Position numbers and translations under genes: made by a program. A DNA stretch of 64,000 nt from Saccharopolyspora rhizosphaerae (GTDB taxonomy: Bacteria > Actinomycetota > Actinomycetes > Mycobacteriales > Pseudonocardiaceae), in NCBI RefSeq assembly GCF_003931915.1, contig NZ_RSAA01000026.1:1-64000 (forward strand). The letters are read 5' to 3'. The notes below the pieces were generated by a model. It did not search any database. It was not told the origin of the DNA and saw only the letters and a list, made by a program, of their open reading frames with translations. Shown piece after piece: positions 52,537-61,481 of the stretch (positions within the stretch are counted from its first letter, which is position 1; every line of letters begins with the position of its first letter).

Positions 52537-52574
52537 TTACTCGTCGGTAACAAGAGGGTATTACCTGGCAGTAA
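52537..52574. promoter_or_regulatory. Two TTAC-N6-GTAA operators upstream of the acyl-CoA dehydrogenase gene
   Basis: TTACTCGTCGGTAA (52537-52550) and TTACCTGGCAGTAA (52561-52574) share the arms TTAC and GTAA with six bases between, 24 bases centre to centre. They lie 50-87 bases upstream of the leftward start, in the likely promoter. The arms and spacing resemble sites of TetR-family regulators of fatty-acid genes. No such regulator gene adjoins. Confidence 0.6.
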
Positions 52575-52712
52575 CTTCTGTCGAGGCGACCCGTGCCACC
52601 CTCCCGGATCACCCCTTCTGAGCTGCGACGACGCCCCGGCTGAAAAATCGGGCGCGCTCTGTCAGGCCCACGTCCTACAGTGGCGGAGCCGGACATCACC
52701 CTGGGGGTGCAG

Positions 52713-53663
52713 ATGACTGCGGTTCGTGCGGAAGCGCTGGTCAAGAGCTTCGGGTCGACTCGTGCGCTGAACGGGGTCGACCTCGAGGTGCCCAGCGGCT
52801 CGGTCCTCGGGCTGCTGGGCCCCAACGGCGCGGGCAAGACGACCACGGTGCGCATCCTGACCACGCTGCTCCGCCCGGACTCGGGCCGCGCGTTCGTCGC
52901 CGGGCACGACGTGCTCGCCGAACCGCACGCGGTGCGCCGCTCGATCGGCCTGTCCGGGCAGTACGCGGCCGTCGACGAGAACCTCACCGGCTACGAGAAC
53001 CTCCACATGGTGGGCCGCCTCTACGGCATGTCCCGCTCGGCTGCCTCAGCCCGGGCTCGGCAGCTCATCGACCGGTTCAAGCTCGCGGAGGCCGCGGACC
53101 GGCCGTCGAAGGGCTACTCCGGGGGCATGCGGCGGCGCCTCGACCTGGCCGGCGCGCTGGTCGCCTCGCCGAGCGTGGTGATCCTCGACGAACCGACCAC
53201 CGGGCTCGACCCGCGCGGTCGGCTGGACACCTGGGAGGTCATCGGCGAACTCGTCGCCGACGGCACCACGGTGCTGCTGACCACCCAGTACCTGGAGGAG
53301 GCCGACCAGCTGGCCGACTCGATCGCGGTCATCGACCGCGGGAAGGTGATCGCCAGCGGGACGGCCGACGAGCTCAAGTCCCGCGTCGGCGGGGAGCGCC
53401 TGGAGCTCGTCGCGGCGGACGCGGCCGACCTGCCCGTGGTGGCGCGGGTGCTGCGCGAGGTCGGCGTGGCCGAACCGCAGGTGGAGGTGGCGCTGCGGCG
53501 GGTCACCGTGCCGGTGGAAGCCGGGCCGAAGGCGCTGATCGAGGCGTTGCGCCGGCTCGACGCCGACACCATCGCGGTCAACGACGTCGGGTTGCACCGG
53601 CCGACGCTGGACGACGTGTTCCTGGGCCTGACCGGCCGGCACGCCGAGGAGGAGCAGGCATGA
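52713..53663 (+). CDS. ABC transporter ATP-binding protein, DrrA family
   Basis: This 316-residue ATPase powers the DrrB-like permease encoded next to it. It shows Walker A GPNGAGKTT, the signature YSGGMRRRLD, Walker B VVILDEPTTGLDPRGRLDTW and the DrrA-type C-terminal extension that ends FLGLTGRHAEEEQA. The family exports daunorubicin and other lipophilic compounds. I chose ATG 52713 behind GGGGG; GTG 52680 would add 11 residues. It overlaps the permease gene as ATGA. Confidence 0.94.
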   Translation: MTAVRAEALVKSFGSTRALNGVDLEVPSGSVLGLLGPNGAGKTTTVRILTTLLRPDSGRAFVAGHDVLAEPHAVRRSIGLSGQYAAVDENLTGYENLHMVGRLYGMSRSAASARARQLIDRFKLAEAADRPSKGYSGGMRRRLDLAGALVASPSVVILDEPTTGLDPRGRLDTWEVIGELVADGTTVLLTTQYLEEADQLADSIAVIDRGKVIASGTADELKSRVGGERLELVAADAADLPVVARVLREVGVAEPQVEVALRRVTVPVEAGPKALIEALRRLDADTIAVNDVGLHRPTLDDVFLGLTGRHAEEEQA

Positions 53664-54460
53664 ACGCGCTGGCCGTGAGCCTCCGCGACAGCAACGTCGT
53701 GGCGTGGCGCAACCTGATGAACATCAAGCGCAACCCGGACCTGCTGCTGGCCGGCACCGCGCAGCCGATCATGTTCGTGCTCATGTTCGCCTACGTCTTC
53801 GGCGGCAGCCTCGGCGGCGAGGCCTACCGGGAGTTCCTGATCGCCGGGATCTTCGTGCAGACCGTGGCGTTCAACAGCGCCTTCACCGTGATCGGCCTGG
53901 CCAACGACCTGCAGAAGGGCATGATGGACCGCTTCCGGTCGCTGCCCATGTCCCGGGTCGCCGTGCTGCTCGGGCGGACCACCTCGGACCTGCTGGTCAG
54001 CGTGCTGACCGTGGTGATCATGTCGCTGTGCGGGCTGATCGTCGGCTGGCGGATCCGGGGCAGCGCGCTGGACGCGCTGCTGGCGTTCGGCCTGCTGCTG
54101 CTGTTCTCGTTCGCGATGTCGTGGGTGGGGGCGTTCATCGGGCTGGTGGCGCGCAGCGTCGAGGTCGCGCAGAGCGCGGGTCTGCTGTGGATGTTCCCGG
54201 TGACGTTCGTGTCCTCGGCCTTCGTCCCGGCCGAGTCGATGCCCGGTCCTCTTCGGACGTTCGCGGAGTGGAACCCGATCACGGTGTACTCGGACGCGTT
54301 GCGGCAGCTGTACGGCAACCCCCTGCGGGTGACCGGACCACCACCGGACAGCTGGCCCGCGCAGCACGCGGTGCTGTACTCGATCGCGTCGGCGCTGGTG
54401 ATCCTGGCGGTCTTCATCCCGCTCGCGGTGGCCCGCTACCGCCGCGTGGCCAGCCGATGA
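53660..54460 (+). CDS. ABC transporter permease, DrrB family
   Basis: The 266-residue protein has six helices in the ABC-2 arrangement (GTAQPIMFVLMFAYVFGGS, GIFVQTVAFNSAFTVIGLAN, VVIMSLCGLIVGWRI, LLLFSFAMSWVGAFIGLVA, FVSSAFVPAESMP). It forms the membrane part of a drug or lipid exporter with the ATPase upstream, with which it overlaps by four bases. The substrate is unknown. Confidence 0.94.
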   Translation: MNALAVSLRDSNVVAWRNLMNIKRNPDLLLAGTAQPIMFVLMFAYVFGGSLGGEAYREFLIAGIFVQTVAFNSAFTVIGLANDLQKGMMDRFRSLPMSRVAVLLGRTTSDLLVSVLTVVIMSLCGLIVGWRIRGSALDALLAFGLLLLFSFAMSWVGAFIGLVARSVEVAQSAGLLWMFPVTFVSSAFVPAESMPGPLRTFAEWNPITVYSDALRQLYGNPLRVTGPPPDSWPAQHAVLYSIASALVILAVFIPLAVARYRRVASR

Positions 54461-54604
54461 CCCGCCGGCGCTGCTGAGAGCCGAGCGGCGTTCACACCTT
54501 GGCATGAACGCATTTCGGACTCGCGCGGTCATTCACCGGTTTCGCGGCCGACAAGCCGCACTATCCACCCGTCCCGAGTCAGCACCACGGACCGCGAGGT
54601 GGGT

Positions 54605-55162
54605 ATGCGCCGAACGAACGTCACGTACACGGCAGCAGTGATCGCTTGCACGTCGGCTTTGCTCGCCGGGTGCGGTGGCGGCCAGGAGGGCGGAACGGGC
54701 ATGCCGTCGGGTGCGCCGGCCCCACCACCACCGGCCGCCGGTGAGCAGCAGCCCGGTGGGATGGGCACCGGTGAGCAGGGCGGCGGTGAGCAGGACGGCG
54801 GCGACGCGGCTCAGGCCAAGGAGCAGCTGCAGGGCCAGCTCGACCAGCTCAACCAGGCCTCGCCGATCACCTTCGACCCGGACAGCAGCGAGCTCAGCGA
54901 CCAGGGCCGGGACGCGGTGACGAAGTTCGCCGAGGTGATCAAGGCTGCTCCGCAGGACATGAAGTTCACCGTCTCCGGCTTCACCGCGTCCGGGACGAAC
55001 TCCGACCAGGACAGCCAGCAGTTGTCCCAGGAGCGCGCCCAAGCGGTCGCCGACCAGCTGACGCAGGCCGGGGCTCCGGCGGACCGCCTGCAGGTCTCCG
55101 GCCAGGGCGACGCCGAGGGGGACCCGGGCGCGGCGCGCAAGGTCGAAGTCTCGCTCCAGTGA
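54605..55162 (+). CDS. Lipoprotein with a C-terminal OmpA-like domain
   Basis: The 185-residue protein has a lipobox (TSALLAGC, Cys near residue 23), so it is anchored to the outer face of the membrane by lipid. A Gly/Pro/Gln-rich spacer (to about 75) precedes an OmpA-like domain (ITFDPDSSELSDQGRDAVTK, about 88-185) with the peptidoglycan-contact pattern partly kept (SQERAQAVADQLTQAGAPAD). It likely ties membrane to wall. ATG 54605 is used; GTG 54599 is two codons earlier. A terminator follows. Confidence 0.9.
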   Translation: MRRTNVTYTAAVIACTSALLAGCGGGQEGGTGMPSGAPAPPPPAAGEQQPGGMGTGEQGGGEQDGGDAAQAKEQLQGQLDQLNQASPITFDPDSSELSDQGRDAVTKFAEVIKAAPQDMKFTVSGFTASGTNSDQDSQQLSQERAQAVADQLTQAGAPADRLQVSGQGDAEGDPGAARKVEVSLQ

Positions 55163-55174
55163 GCACCCACGAGC

Positions 55175-55205
55175 AGCGGGGCGGCCGAACGTCGGTCGCC
55201 CCGCT
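55175..55205 (+). terminator. Terminator after the OmpA-like lipoprotein gene
   Basis: AGCGGGGCG (55175-55183) and CGCCCCGCT (55197-55205) form a perfect 9-bp stem with a 13-base loop, 12 bases past the stop. Confidence 0.6.
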
Positions 55206-55332
55206 CTCACGCGTGCGGCCCGGGTGATCACGACACGGGGGCACGACCTCGCTCACGGTCCCCGGATCCGGCTCCGGTCATCCCTAGCCTGGGGCCACCA
55301 CATCCGCACACGTGAGCGAACGGGGTCCCCCA

Positions 55333-57078
55333 ATGCGCACCGTCTTCATCCACGGCGAGCAAGAGCGTTTCGACGAGGCCTGCACCGACCTGGTCGAACG
55401 CTTCACCGACCGCCACCCCGAACTCGACTCGGCGGAGCTGCTCGAGCTGCTGCTCGACGACAAGTTCCTCTCCGACGGGATGCTCGCGCACTGGCGCGAG
55501 GAGGACCTCGTCCGCGCCCTGACCGAGGTGGTGCCCCGCCGAGCCGTGCTGATCGAGTCGTGGTCGGCTGTCCCGCACCTGCTGCACCGGTGGATCGACT
55601 TCCTCGCCGACGAACGACTGCTGACCTCGACCGATTCCGTGGCGGCGCTGCACGAGGTCATCGACCAGGCGATCCCGTCCTACCTGGCCGCGATGGCGGA
55701 CCCGGGCGAGTGGGGTTCGGAGAAGTTCTGGACGACGACCATGCGCGAGCTGGGCGTGGACGACTCCGACGACGCCGCGGTGGAGGCGTTCCACGAGGCG
55801 GTCGAGGCAGGTGAGCTCGACGTCGACCAGGACACGGCCGACGAGATCGCCGCCCGCGAGGCCGCCGAGCCGGAGCCGCAGCCGAGGCTGTGGTTGTGCC
55901 CGGTGGAGCTGGCCGAGGAGGCCCCGCACCGCGCGGTCGCGGCCCAGACACCGATCATCCAGCGCATCCGCACGACCGTGGAGCAGGCGGGCGAGGGCGC
56001 GGAGAAGCTGTCCGCGGCGCTGGGCAGCGACACCGCCACCGCGGAGCTGCTGCAGGAGTGGGCGCAGCGCGCGGGCCTGCTGCGCCACGTCGACGGCGGG
56101 CTGGTGCCGACGCTGATCGCAGCTCCGCTGCTGGCCGAGCCGGAAGCGCTGTGGACGAAGCTGTGGCAGAGCTTCGTGCTGCTCGACGACGCCTTCCGGG
56201 AAGGTGTCGACGCGATCGGGGTTGAGGCCGACGACGAGGACGAGCTGCCGGAGCTGGTGCAGTCCGCCCTGAGCGTGCTCCACGCGGCCGGCGAGGCGGT
56301 TCCGCTGGAGGTCCTGGCGGCCACGGCCGCCGACGTGCTGGGCGCCGAGGACCCGAAGCCGGTGCAGGACCTGCTGGCCCGGATCGTCGAGCAGTGGGAG
56401 TCGATGGAGGCGGTGCGCGTCCGGCCCGCGACGGAGGAGGAGCGCGCGGAGCTGCCGTTCGAGACGTTCGTGGAGCTGCTGCCCGCAGGCCTGTGGGCGG
56501 CCCGGGAGTCGTTGCGGGCGTTCGGCTTCCGCGTGCCGACGCCCGAGGCAGTGCGGCTGGCCCCGGCCGAGCTGGTGGCGCTGCTGTTCGCCGATGGTTC
56601 GCCGCAGGCACAGCAGTCGCTGGCCGCGACCTGGATCGAGCACCGGGGTTCGGCGCAGGCCGCCGACGAGCTGGTCGCACTGCTGGAGCTGGTGGACGAC
56701 CCGGCGGTGCGGGTGCCCGCGCTGGCGCTGCTGGAGGCGACCGGCGCCGACGGCGTCGCGGCGGCGCGCGGGGTGGTCGAGGACCCGGTGTGCGGGGCGG
56801 CGGTGCGGGTGTGGCTGCAGGCCACCACCGGCGAACCGCTGGCGCGCGAGGGCGACGCGCTGCTGTTCCGCGTGGACGCGATGGCCGTGGCGCTGGAGGA
56901 CGACGTGGAGGCGTTCGTCGGTGAGATCGCCGAGCGGCCGTCCGAGGAGCAGGTGCGGTTCGTGCAGGAGCTCGCCGGGAGCGGGCACGCGCACGCCGGC
57001 GCGCTGCTCGAAGCGCTGGCCGAGCACCACGCGGACGAGGAGGTCACGGCCGCGGCGCGCGCCGCGCTCGACGGCTGA
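55333..57078 (+). CDS. Large acidic helical protein of unknown function
   Basis: I do not recognise this 581-residue protein (or 588 if GTG 55312 is used). It is acidic, very rich in Ala, Glu and Leu, and predicted to be almost all helix, with no signal peptide and no membrane helix. From about residue 420 it shows HEAT-like short helix pairs (AQAADELVALLELVDDPAVR, VPALALLEATGADGVAAARG). A segment near 175-195 resembles a zinc-free linker of acidic repeats. Neighbours (a lipoprotein and an MFS pump) give no clue. A scaffold role is only a guess. Confidence 0.85.
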   Translation: MRTVFIHGEQERFDEACTDLVERFTDRHPELDSAELLELLLDDKFLSDGMLAHWREEDLVRALTEVVPRRAVLIESWSAVPHLLHRWIDFLADERLLTSTDSVAALHEVIDQAIPSYLAAMADPGEWGSEKFWTTTMRELGVDDSDDAAVEAFHEAVEAGELDVDQDTADEIAAREAAEPEPQPRLWLCPVELAEEAPHRAVAAQTPIIQRIRTTVEQAGEGAEKLSAALGSDTATAELLQEWAQRAGLLRHVDGGLVPTLIAAPLLAEPEALWTKLWQSFVLLDDAFREGVDAIGVEADDEDELPELVQSALSVLHAAGEAVPLEVLAATAADVLGAEDPKPVQDLLARIVEQWESMEAVRVRPATEEERAELPFETFVELLPAGLWAARESLRAFGFRVPTPEAVRLAPAELVALLFADGSPQAQQSLAATWIEHRGSAQAADELVALLELVDDPAVRVPALALLEATGADGVAAARGVVEDPVCGAAVRVWLQATTGEPLAREGDALLFRVDAMAVALEDDVEAFVGEIAERPSEEQVRFVQELAGSGHAHAGALLEALAEHHADEEVTAAARAALDG

Positions 57079-57205
57079 CCCGCGGTGACGCTGCTCATGT
57101 CCGTTTGTCCCGCTCACGACATTTGTTTAGCATCGCGAACGAACTTGTTTTCTCGGGACAGCCGCGTCCGCAACCGCGGGCGCCGTGATGAGGGGTGGCG
57201 TGGCG

Positions 57206-58429
57206 ATGAGCACCGGGCACGACGTTCGGTTACTCGACGTCTTCAAGGGACAGCCCAAGGCGGTGTGGATCACCGCCTTCGCGGCGGTCATCGCCTTCAT
57301 GGGCATCGGGCTGGTCGACCCGATCCTGCTGTCCATCGCCGAGGCGATGAACGCCGGACCGGAGCAGGTCACCCTGCTGTTCTCGTCCTACCTGGGCGTG
57401 CAGGTCGTCGCCATGCTCGTCACCGGTGCGTTCAGCGCCCGCTTCGGGCCCAAGCGCACCGTCATCACCGGCCTCGCCCTGATCGTGCTGGCGACCATCG
57501 CGTGCGCGCTGGCGAGCTCCATCGGGCAGCTCGTCGCGCTGCGCGCGGTGTGGGGCCTGGGCAACGCGTTCTTCATCGCCACCGCCCTCTCGGTGATCGT
57601 CGGCGCCGCCTCCGGCGGGCAGCAGGCCGCGATCCTGCTCTACGAGGCGGCGCTGGGCATCGGCCTGTCGACCGGGCCGCTGCTCGGCGCCCTGCTGGGC
57701 GACATCTCCTGGCGGGGCCCGTTCGCCGGCACCGCCGCGCTGATGGCTGTCGCGCTGGTCCTCTCCGCCGGTTTCCTGCCCAAGGACGGTGACCGCTCCA
57801 CCCGCCGCAAGATCGGTGTCCTCGACCCGCTCAAGGCGCTCAAGCACAGCGGCCTGCTGCGCACCTCGCTCGGTTCGGCCTTCTACACCGCGAGCTTCTT
57901 CATCGTGCTGGCCTGGTCTCCGTTCGTGCTGGAGTTCGGCGCGATCGCGGTCGGCCTGGTCTTCTTCGGCTGGGGCCTGTGCGTGGCGGTCGCCGGTGTG
58001 ACCCTGGCGCCGAAGCTGGCGGCCCGGTTCGGCGAGGTCGGCGGCACGATCATCGCGGTGCTGCTCTACGCGGCCGTCCTGGGCGTCATGGCGGTCGGGT
58101 CCAAGCCGGTCGTGGTCGTCGGCGTGATCCTCAGCGGACTGGCGTCGGGCCTGCTCAACACGCTGTTCACCGGGTCGGCGATGAGCGTCAGCAACGCCCC
58201 CCGCCCGGTGGCCAGCGCCGGGTACAACTTCTGCCGCTGGCTCGGCGGTGCCGCCGCGGCCACCCTGGTCGGCCACGTCGCGACCACGTTCGGGTCCGAC
58301 CACGCGCCGTTCGCCGTCGGCGCGGTCCTGTGCGTGATCGCCGCGCTGCTGCTGGTGCCCGGTCTGCGCGGGAAGGCCGACGCGCACCAGGTGCCGGGCG
58401 AAGCGGCCGTGGTCGGCGAAGAGGTCTGA
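57206..58429 (+). CDS. MFS transporter, drug efflux type
   Basis: The 407-residue protein has 12 helices and the MFS motif in GAFSARFGPKRTVITGL after helix 2. The opening VIAFMGIGLVDPILLSIAEA and motif C-like GLSTGPLLGALLGDISWRGP are typical of 12-TM proton antiporters. I chose ATG 57206; in-frame GTG or ATG codons at 57185-57200 are possible. No regulator adjoins. It precedes phoX by 100 bases but is probably not co-transcribed. Confidence 0.92.
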   Translation: MSTGHDVRLLDVFKGQPKAVWITAFAAVIAFMGIGLVDPILLSIAEAMNAGPEQVTLLFSSYLGVQVVAMLVTGAFSARFGPKRTVITGLALIVLATIACALASSIGQLVALRAVWGLGNAFFIATALSVIVGAASGGQQAAILLYEAALGIGLSTGPLLGALLGDISWRGPFAGTAALMAVALVLSAGFLPKDGDRSTRRKIGVLDPLKALKHSGLLRTSLGSAFYTASFFIVLAWSPFVLEFGAIAVGLVFFGWGLCVAVAGVTLAPKLAARFGEVGGTIIAVLLYAAVLGVMAVGSKPVVVVGVILSGLASGLLNTLFTGSAMSVSNAPRPVASAGYNFCRWLGGAAAATLVGHVATTFGSDHAPFAVGAVLCVIAALLLVPGLRGKADAHQVPGEAAVVGEEV

Positions 58430-58529
58430 CCGGAGCGCCGGACGGGCGTCGCCCATTGTTCGCCAACCCCTTGCACAACGGCGACGCTCGCTTACGCTCC
58501 AAGCGTTCTCGAACAGCTTGGAGGTCCTG

Positions 58530-60485
58530 GTGACTCCCGAACGTCGACTCCTGCCGCTGCTCACCGGCGGCCGCGCGAGCATCACCTGCCGCTACCGGTG
58601 CGGCGACCAGTGCTCCCACCACCCGCCGAACACCTCGGACAACGCCTACTTCGGACAGGTCCTGGAGCAGGTTCTCAGCCGTCGCGGCCTGCTCAAGGCC
58701 GGCGCGGTAGCCTCCGCCGCGCTCGCCGTTCCCGCGCTCGCCTCCCGGCAGGCCGCCGCCGCGCCCGGACTGGACTTCGTGCCGATCCAGCCCAACAGCG
58801 ACGACGCCGTGGTGGTTCCGGAAGGATTCCAGCAGCAGGTCGTGATCCGCTGGGGTGACCCGATCCTGCCCGGGGCACCCGGGTTCGACTTCGACAACCA
58901 GACTCCCGAAGCGCAGGAAGGCCAGTTCGGCTACAACAACGACTTCTGCGCGCTGCTGCCGCTGCCCGGCCGCCGCCGGCTGATGGTCAACAACCACGAG
59001 TACGTCACCGAGGAGTTCCTCTTCCGCGGCTACGACTCCGAGAACCCGACCGAGGAGCAGGTGCGCATCTCCTGGGCCGCGCACGGGCTTTCGGTGGTGG
59101 TGCTGGAGGACAAGAAGCCGGTGATCGACCCGCTGAACCGGCGCATCACCCTCACCACCCCGTTCGAGCTGCGCGGACCCGCCGCGGGAAGCGACCTGCT
59201 CAAGACCCCGGCCGACCCGACCGGGACCCGGTCGCTGGGCACGATCAACAACTGCTCGGGTGGCGTGACCCCGTGGGGGACGATCCTCTCGGGCGAGGAG
59301 AACTTCCACCAGTACTTCGCCCACGCCGACGACGTCACCGACCCGGTCGTCGCGGAACGCCTCGCCCGCTACGGGATCAGCGGCGGCGACACCGACCGCA
59401 AGTGGGAGCGGTTCGACTCGCGCTGGGACCTGTCGCAGCAGGTCAACGAGCCCAACCGGTTCGGCTGGATCATCGAGCTCGACCCGCACGACCCGTCGTC
59501 CACCCCCGTCAAGCACACGGCGCTGGGCCGGTTCAAGCACGAGGGTGCCAACATCCGCGTCCTCGACGACGGCCGTGTCGCCGCCTACCTGGGCGATGAC
59601 GAGAAGTTCGAGTACATGTACCGGTTCGTCTCCGACGGCACGGTGAAGCCGGGCTCCAGCGGACTCGCGCGCAGGCACAACATGTCGCTGCTGGATTCCG
59701 GCACGCTCTACGTCGCCAAGTTCACCGGCGACAGCCCCGACGAGGTCGACGGGACCGGCACGCTCCCCACCGACGGCGAGTTCGACGGCATCGGCGAGTG
59801 GACCCCGTTGGCGCACAACGACACCAGCTTCGTCGACGGCATGACCGCCGAAGAGGTCTACGTCTTCACGCGGCTGGCCGCCGACAAGGCGGGCGCCACC
59901 AAGATGGACCGGCCCGAGGACGTCCAGCCGCACCCGACGACCGGACGCGTCTACGCGGCCCTGACCAACAACTCCGACCGCGGGCCCGATGGCAAGGCCC
60001 CGGCCGACGAGGCGAACCCGCGCAACAGCAACAAGCACGGCCAGGTCATGGAGCTCGACGACGACCCGGCCGGCATCCGCTTCGCCTGGCGGCTGCTGCT
60101 GGTCTGCGGCGACCCGAACGACCCGAGCACCTACTTCGGCGGCTACGACAAGTCGCAGGTCAGCCCGATCACCTGCCCGGACAACGTCGCCTTCGACAGC
60201 CGCGGCAACCTGTGGATCACGACCGACTCCAGCGAAGCGCTCGGCTTCAACGACGGCCTCTACGAGGTCCCGCTGGAGGGCCCGGAACGCGGCCACGTGC
60301 GGGCGTTCCTCAGCGTCCCCCGCGGCGCGGAGGCCTGCGGCCCGGTCATCGAGGACGACCTCGTCCTGGTCTCGGCGCAGCACCCCGGCGAGGTCGACGG
60401 CGCCAACGCCGACAACCCCGTCAGCCACTGGCCGGACGGCGGCACCACGCAACCGCGGCCCTCGGTCGTCGCGGTCTGGCGCTGA
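58530..60485 (+). CDS. PhoX-family alkaline phosphatase (DUF839), Tat-exported
   Basis: PhoX enzymes are secreted, calcium- and iron-dependent phosphatases that free phosphate from organic esters. The 651-residue protein starts at GTG 58530 behind GGAGG. It has an unusual N-terminus with three cysteines (CRYRCGDQC, 20-28) before a twin-arginine signal SRRGLLKAG at 50-58 and an AXA cut near 78. The catalytic part includes FGYNNDF, VNNHEYVTEE, TPWGTILSGEEN and GRFKHEG. A close relative is encoded at 61859-63910. Confidence 0.95.
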   Translation: MTPERRLLPLLTGGRASITCRYRCGDQCSHHPPNTSDNAYFGQVLEQVLSRRGLLKAGAVASAALAVPALASRQAAAAPGLDFVPIQPNSDDAVVVPEGFQQQVVIRWGDPILPGAPGFDFDNQTPEAQEGQFGYNNDFCALLPLPGRRRLMVNNHEYVTEEFLFRGYDSENPTEEQVRISWAAHGLSVVVLEDKKPVIDPLNRRITLTTPFELRGPAAGSDLLKTPADPTGTRSLGTINNCSGGVTPWGTILSGEENFHQYFAHADDVTDPVVAERLARYGISGGDTDRKWERFDSRWDLSQQVNEPNRFGWIIELDPHDPSSTPVKHTALGRFKHEGANIRVLDDGRVAAYLGDDEKFEYMYRFVSDGTVKPGSSGLARRHNMSLLDSGTLYVAKFTGDSPDEVDGTGTLPTDGEFDGIGEWTPLAHNDTSFVDGMTAEEVYVFTRLAADKAGATKMDRPEDVQPHPTTGRVYAALTNNSDRGPDGKAPADEANPRNSNKHGQVMELDDDPAGIRFAWRLLLVCGDPNDPSTYFGGYDKSQVSPITCPDNVAFDSRGNLWITTDSSEALGFNDGLYEVPLEGPERGHVRAFLSVPRGAEACGPVIEDDLVLVSAQHPGEVDGANADNPVSHWPDGGTTQPRPSVVAVWR

Positions 60486-60530
60486 TCAGCGCTCGACGGC
60501 GTACTCGACAGCACCGAGCAACTCCGAGAA

Positions 60531-60568
60531 CCGCGAGGGCGGGCACGACCACGTGCCCGCCCTCGCGG
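60531..60568. terminator. Terminator between phoX and erm
   Basis: CCGCGAGGGCGGGCAC (60531-60546) and GTGCCCGCCCTCGCGG (60553-60568) form a perfect 16-bp stem with a 6-base loop between converging genes. Confidence 0.85.
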
Positions 60569-60743
60569 TCCTCCGTGTCCCACGACACAGCCGGGTCATC
60601 GCATCGCCCCCGCTCTCCTGCTGGGTGATCCCGCAGCGCACGTCCGCGCGACCGGCCGAAGGACGGTGCTCGACACCGTCACCGCAGCGGTGCCATCGGC
60701 CAGGCGGTCCCTCGGGACGTGTTGGCGCATCTTCGCGACCTGG

Positions 60744-61481
60744 TCAGCTGCTCCGGACCTGGCGGTAGAGGTGCGCCCAGCCCTGCGGTGTCACGTCTCG
60801 CGGCAGGGGCGGTACGTCGTGGACACGGCGGCCGGTGACGTTGCGGACCCGTTGCGCGAGCGATCGGCCTCGTGCCTGGTAGACGGCCTCGACGAAGGAC
60901 TGGTAGTCGGACCTGCGCTCCACCGGCAGGAGTCGGCGCCGGGTGATGTGCACGATGCCGCCGTCGCAGGCCGGGACCGGGCGGAAGTGGTGCGCCGGGA
61001 CCTCGCCGAGGAGCCGGAAGTCGAACCACGGCGCCCACTGGGCGTTGAGCTGACTGCCTCCGCGCGACCGCTTCCGGGCCACGTCGAGCTGCACCAGCAG
61101 CACCGCTTCGGTCCAGTGCGGGGTGGCGAGCAGGCGCCGCGTCATCGTCGTGGTGATGCCGAACGGGAGGTTGCCGATCACGGCGTGCGGTCTCGCCGGG
61201 AACCGGAACGCGCGCATGTCACCGCGATGCGTGCGGACCTGCGGGAACTCCGCGGTCAGGTGCTCGGCCCAGCGCGGGTCGAGCTCCACGGCGATCACCG
61301 GGCGTCCGAGCCGGACGAGCTCTCGGGTCAGCGCACCGCGACCCGCGCCGAGCTCGACCACCGGGTGGGCCGACGGCTCCAGCGCTCTGCTCAGGCGGCG
61401 CGTCGTCGACGGGTTGATCAGGAAGTTCTGGCCGAGTTCGCGACGCGCGCGATCGCGCGCCGTCCTGCGGCGGAAGGACAT
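60744..61481 (-). CDS. Erm-type 23S rRNA (adenine-N6) methyltransferase
   Basis: Erm enzymes methylate A2058 of 23S rRNA and give resistance to macrolides, lincosamides and streptogramin B. The 245-residue protein has GQNFL (17-21), AdoMet motif I ELGAGRG (43-49), the catalytic NLPFG (104-108) in place of the common NIPYG, QLDVARKR (131-138) and the FRPVPACDGGIVHI segment. QLDVARKR favours Erm over KsgA, which reads NLPYN and lacks it. It lacks the long Gly/Arg tail of ErmE. ATG 61481 follows GGAG. It lies leftward between two phoX genes. Confidence 0.93.
   Translation of the reverse strand: MSFRRRTARDRARRELGQNFLINPSTTRRLSRALEPSAHPVVELGAGRGALTRELVRLGRPVIAVELDPRWAEHLTAEFPQVRTHRGDMRAFRFPARPHAVIGNLPFGITTTMTRRLLATPHWTEAVLLVQLDVARKRSRGGSQLNAQWAPWFDFRLLGEVPAHHFRPVPACDGGIVHITRRRLLPVERRSDYQSFVEAVYQARGRSLAQRVRNVTGRRVHDVPPLPRDVTPQGWAHLYRQVRSS

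Noticed and set aside
58441-58529. PHO box before the first phoX
   Set aside because: GTTCGCCAACC at about 58458 is a possible single half-repeat, but the next 11 bases do not match, so it falls short of a direct repeat.
60744-61481. KsgA (16S rRNA dimethyladenosine transferase) in place of Erm
   Set aside because: The sequence has the GQNFL opening common to both, but QLDVARKR, NLPFG and the C-terminal half match Erm proteins better, and KsgA would be expected to read NLPYN and be longer.
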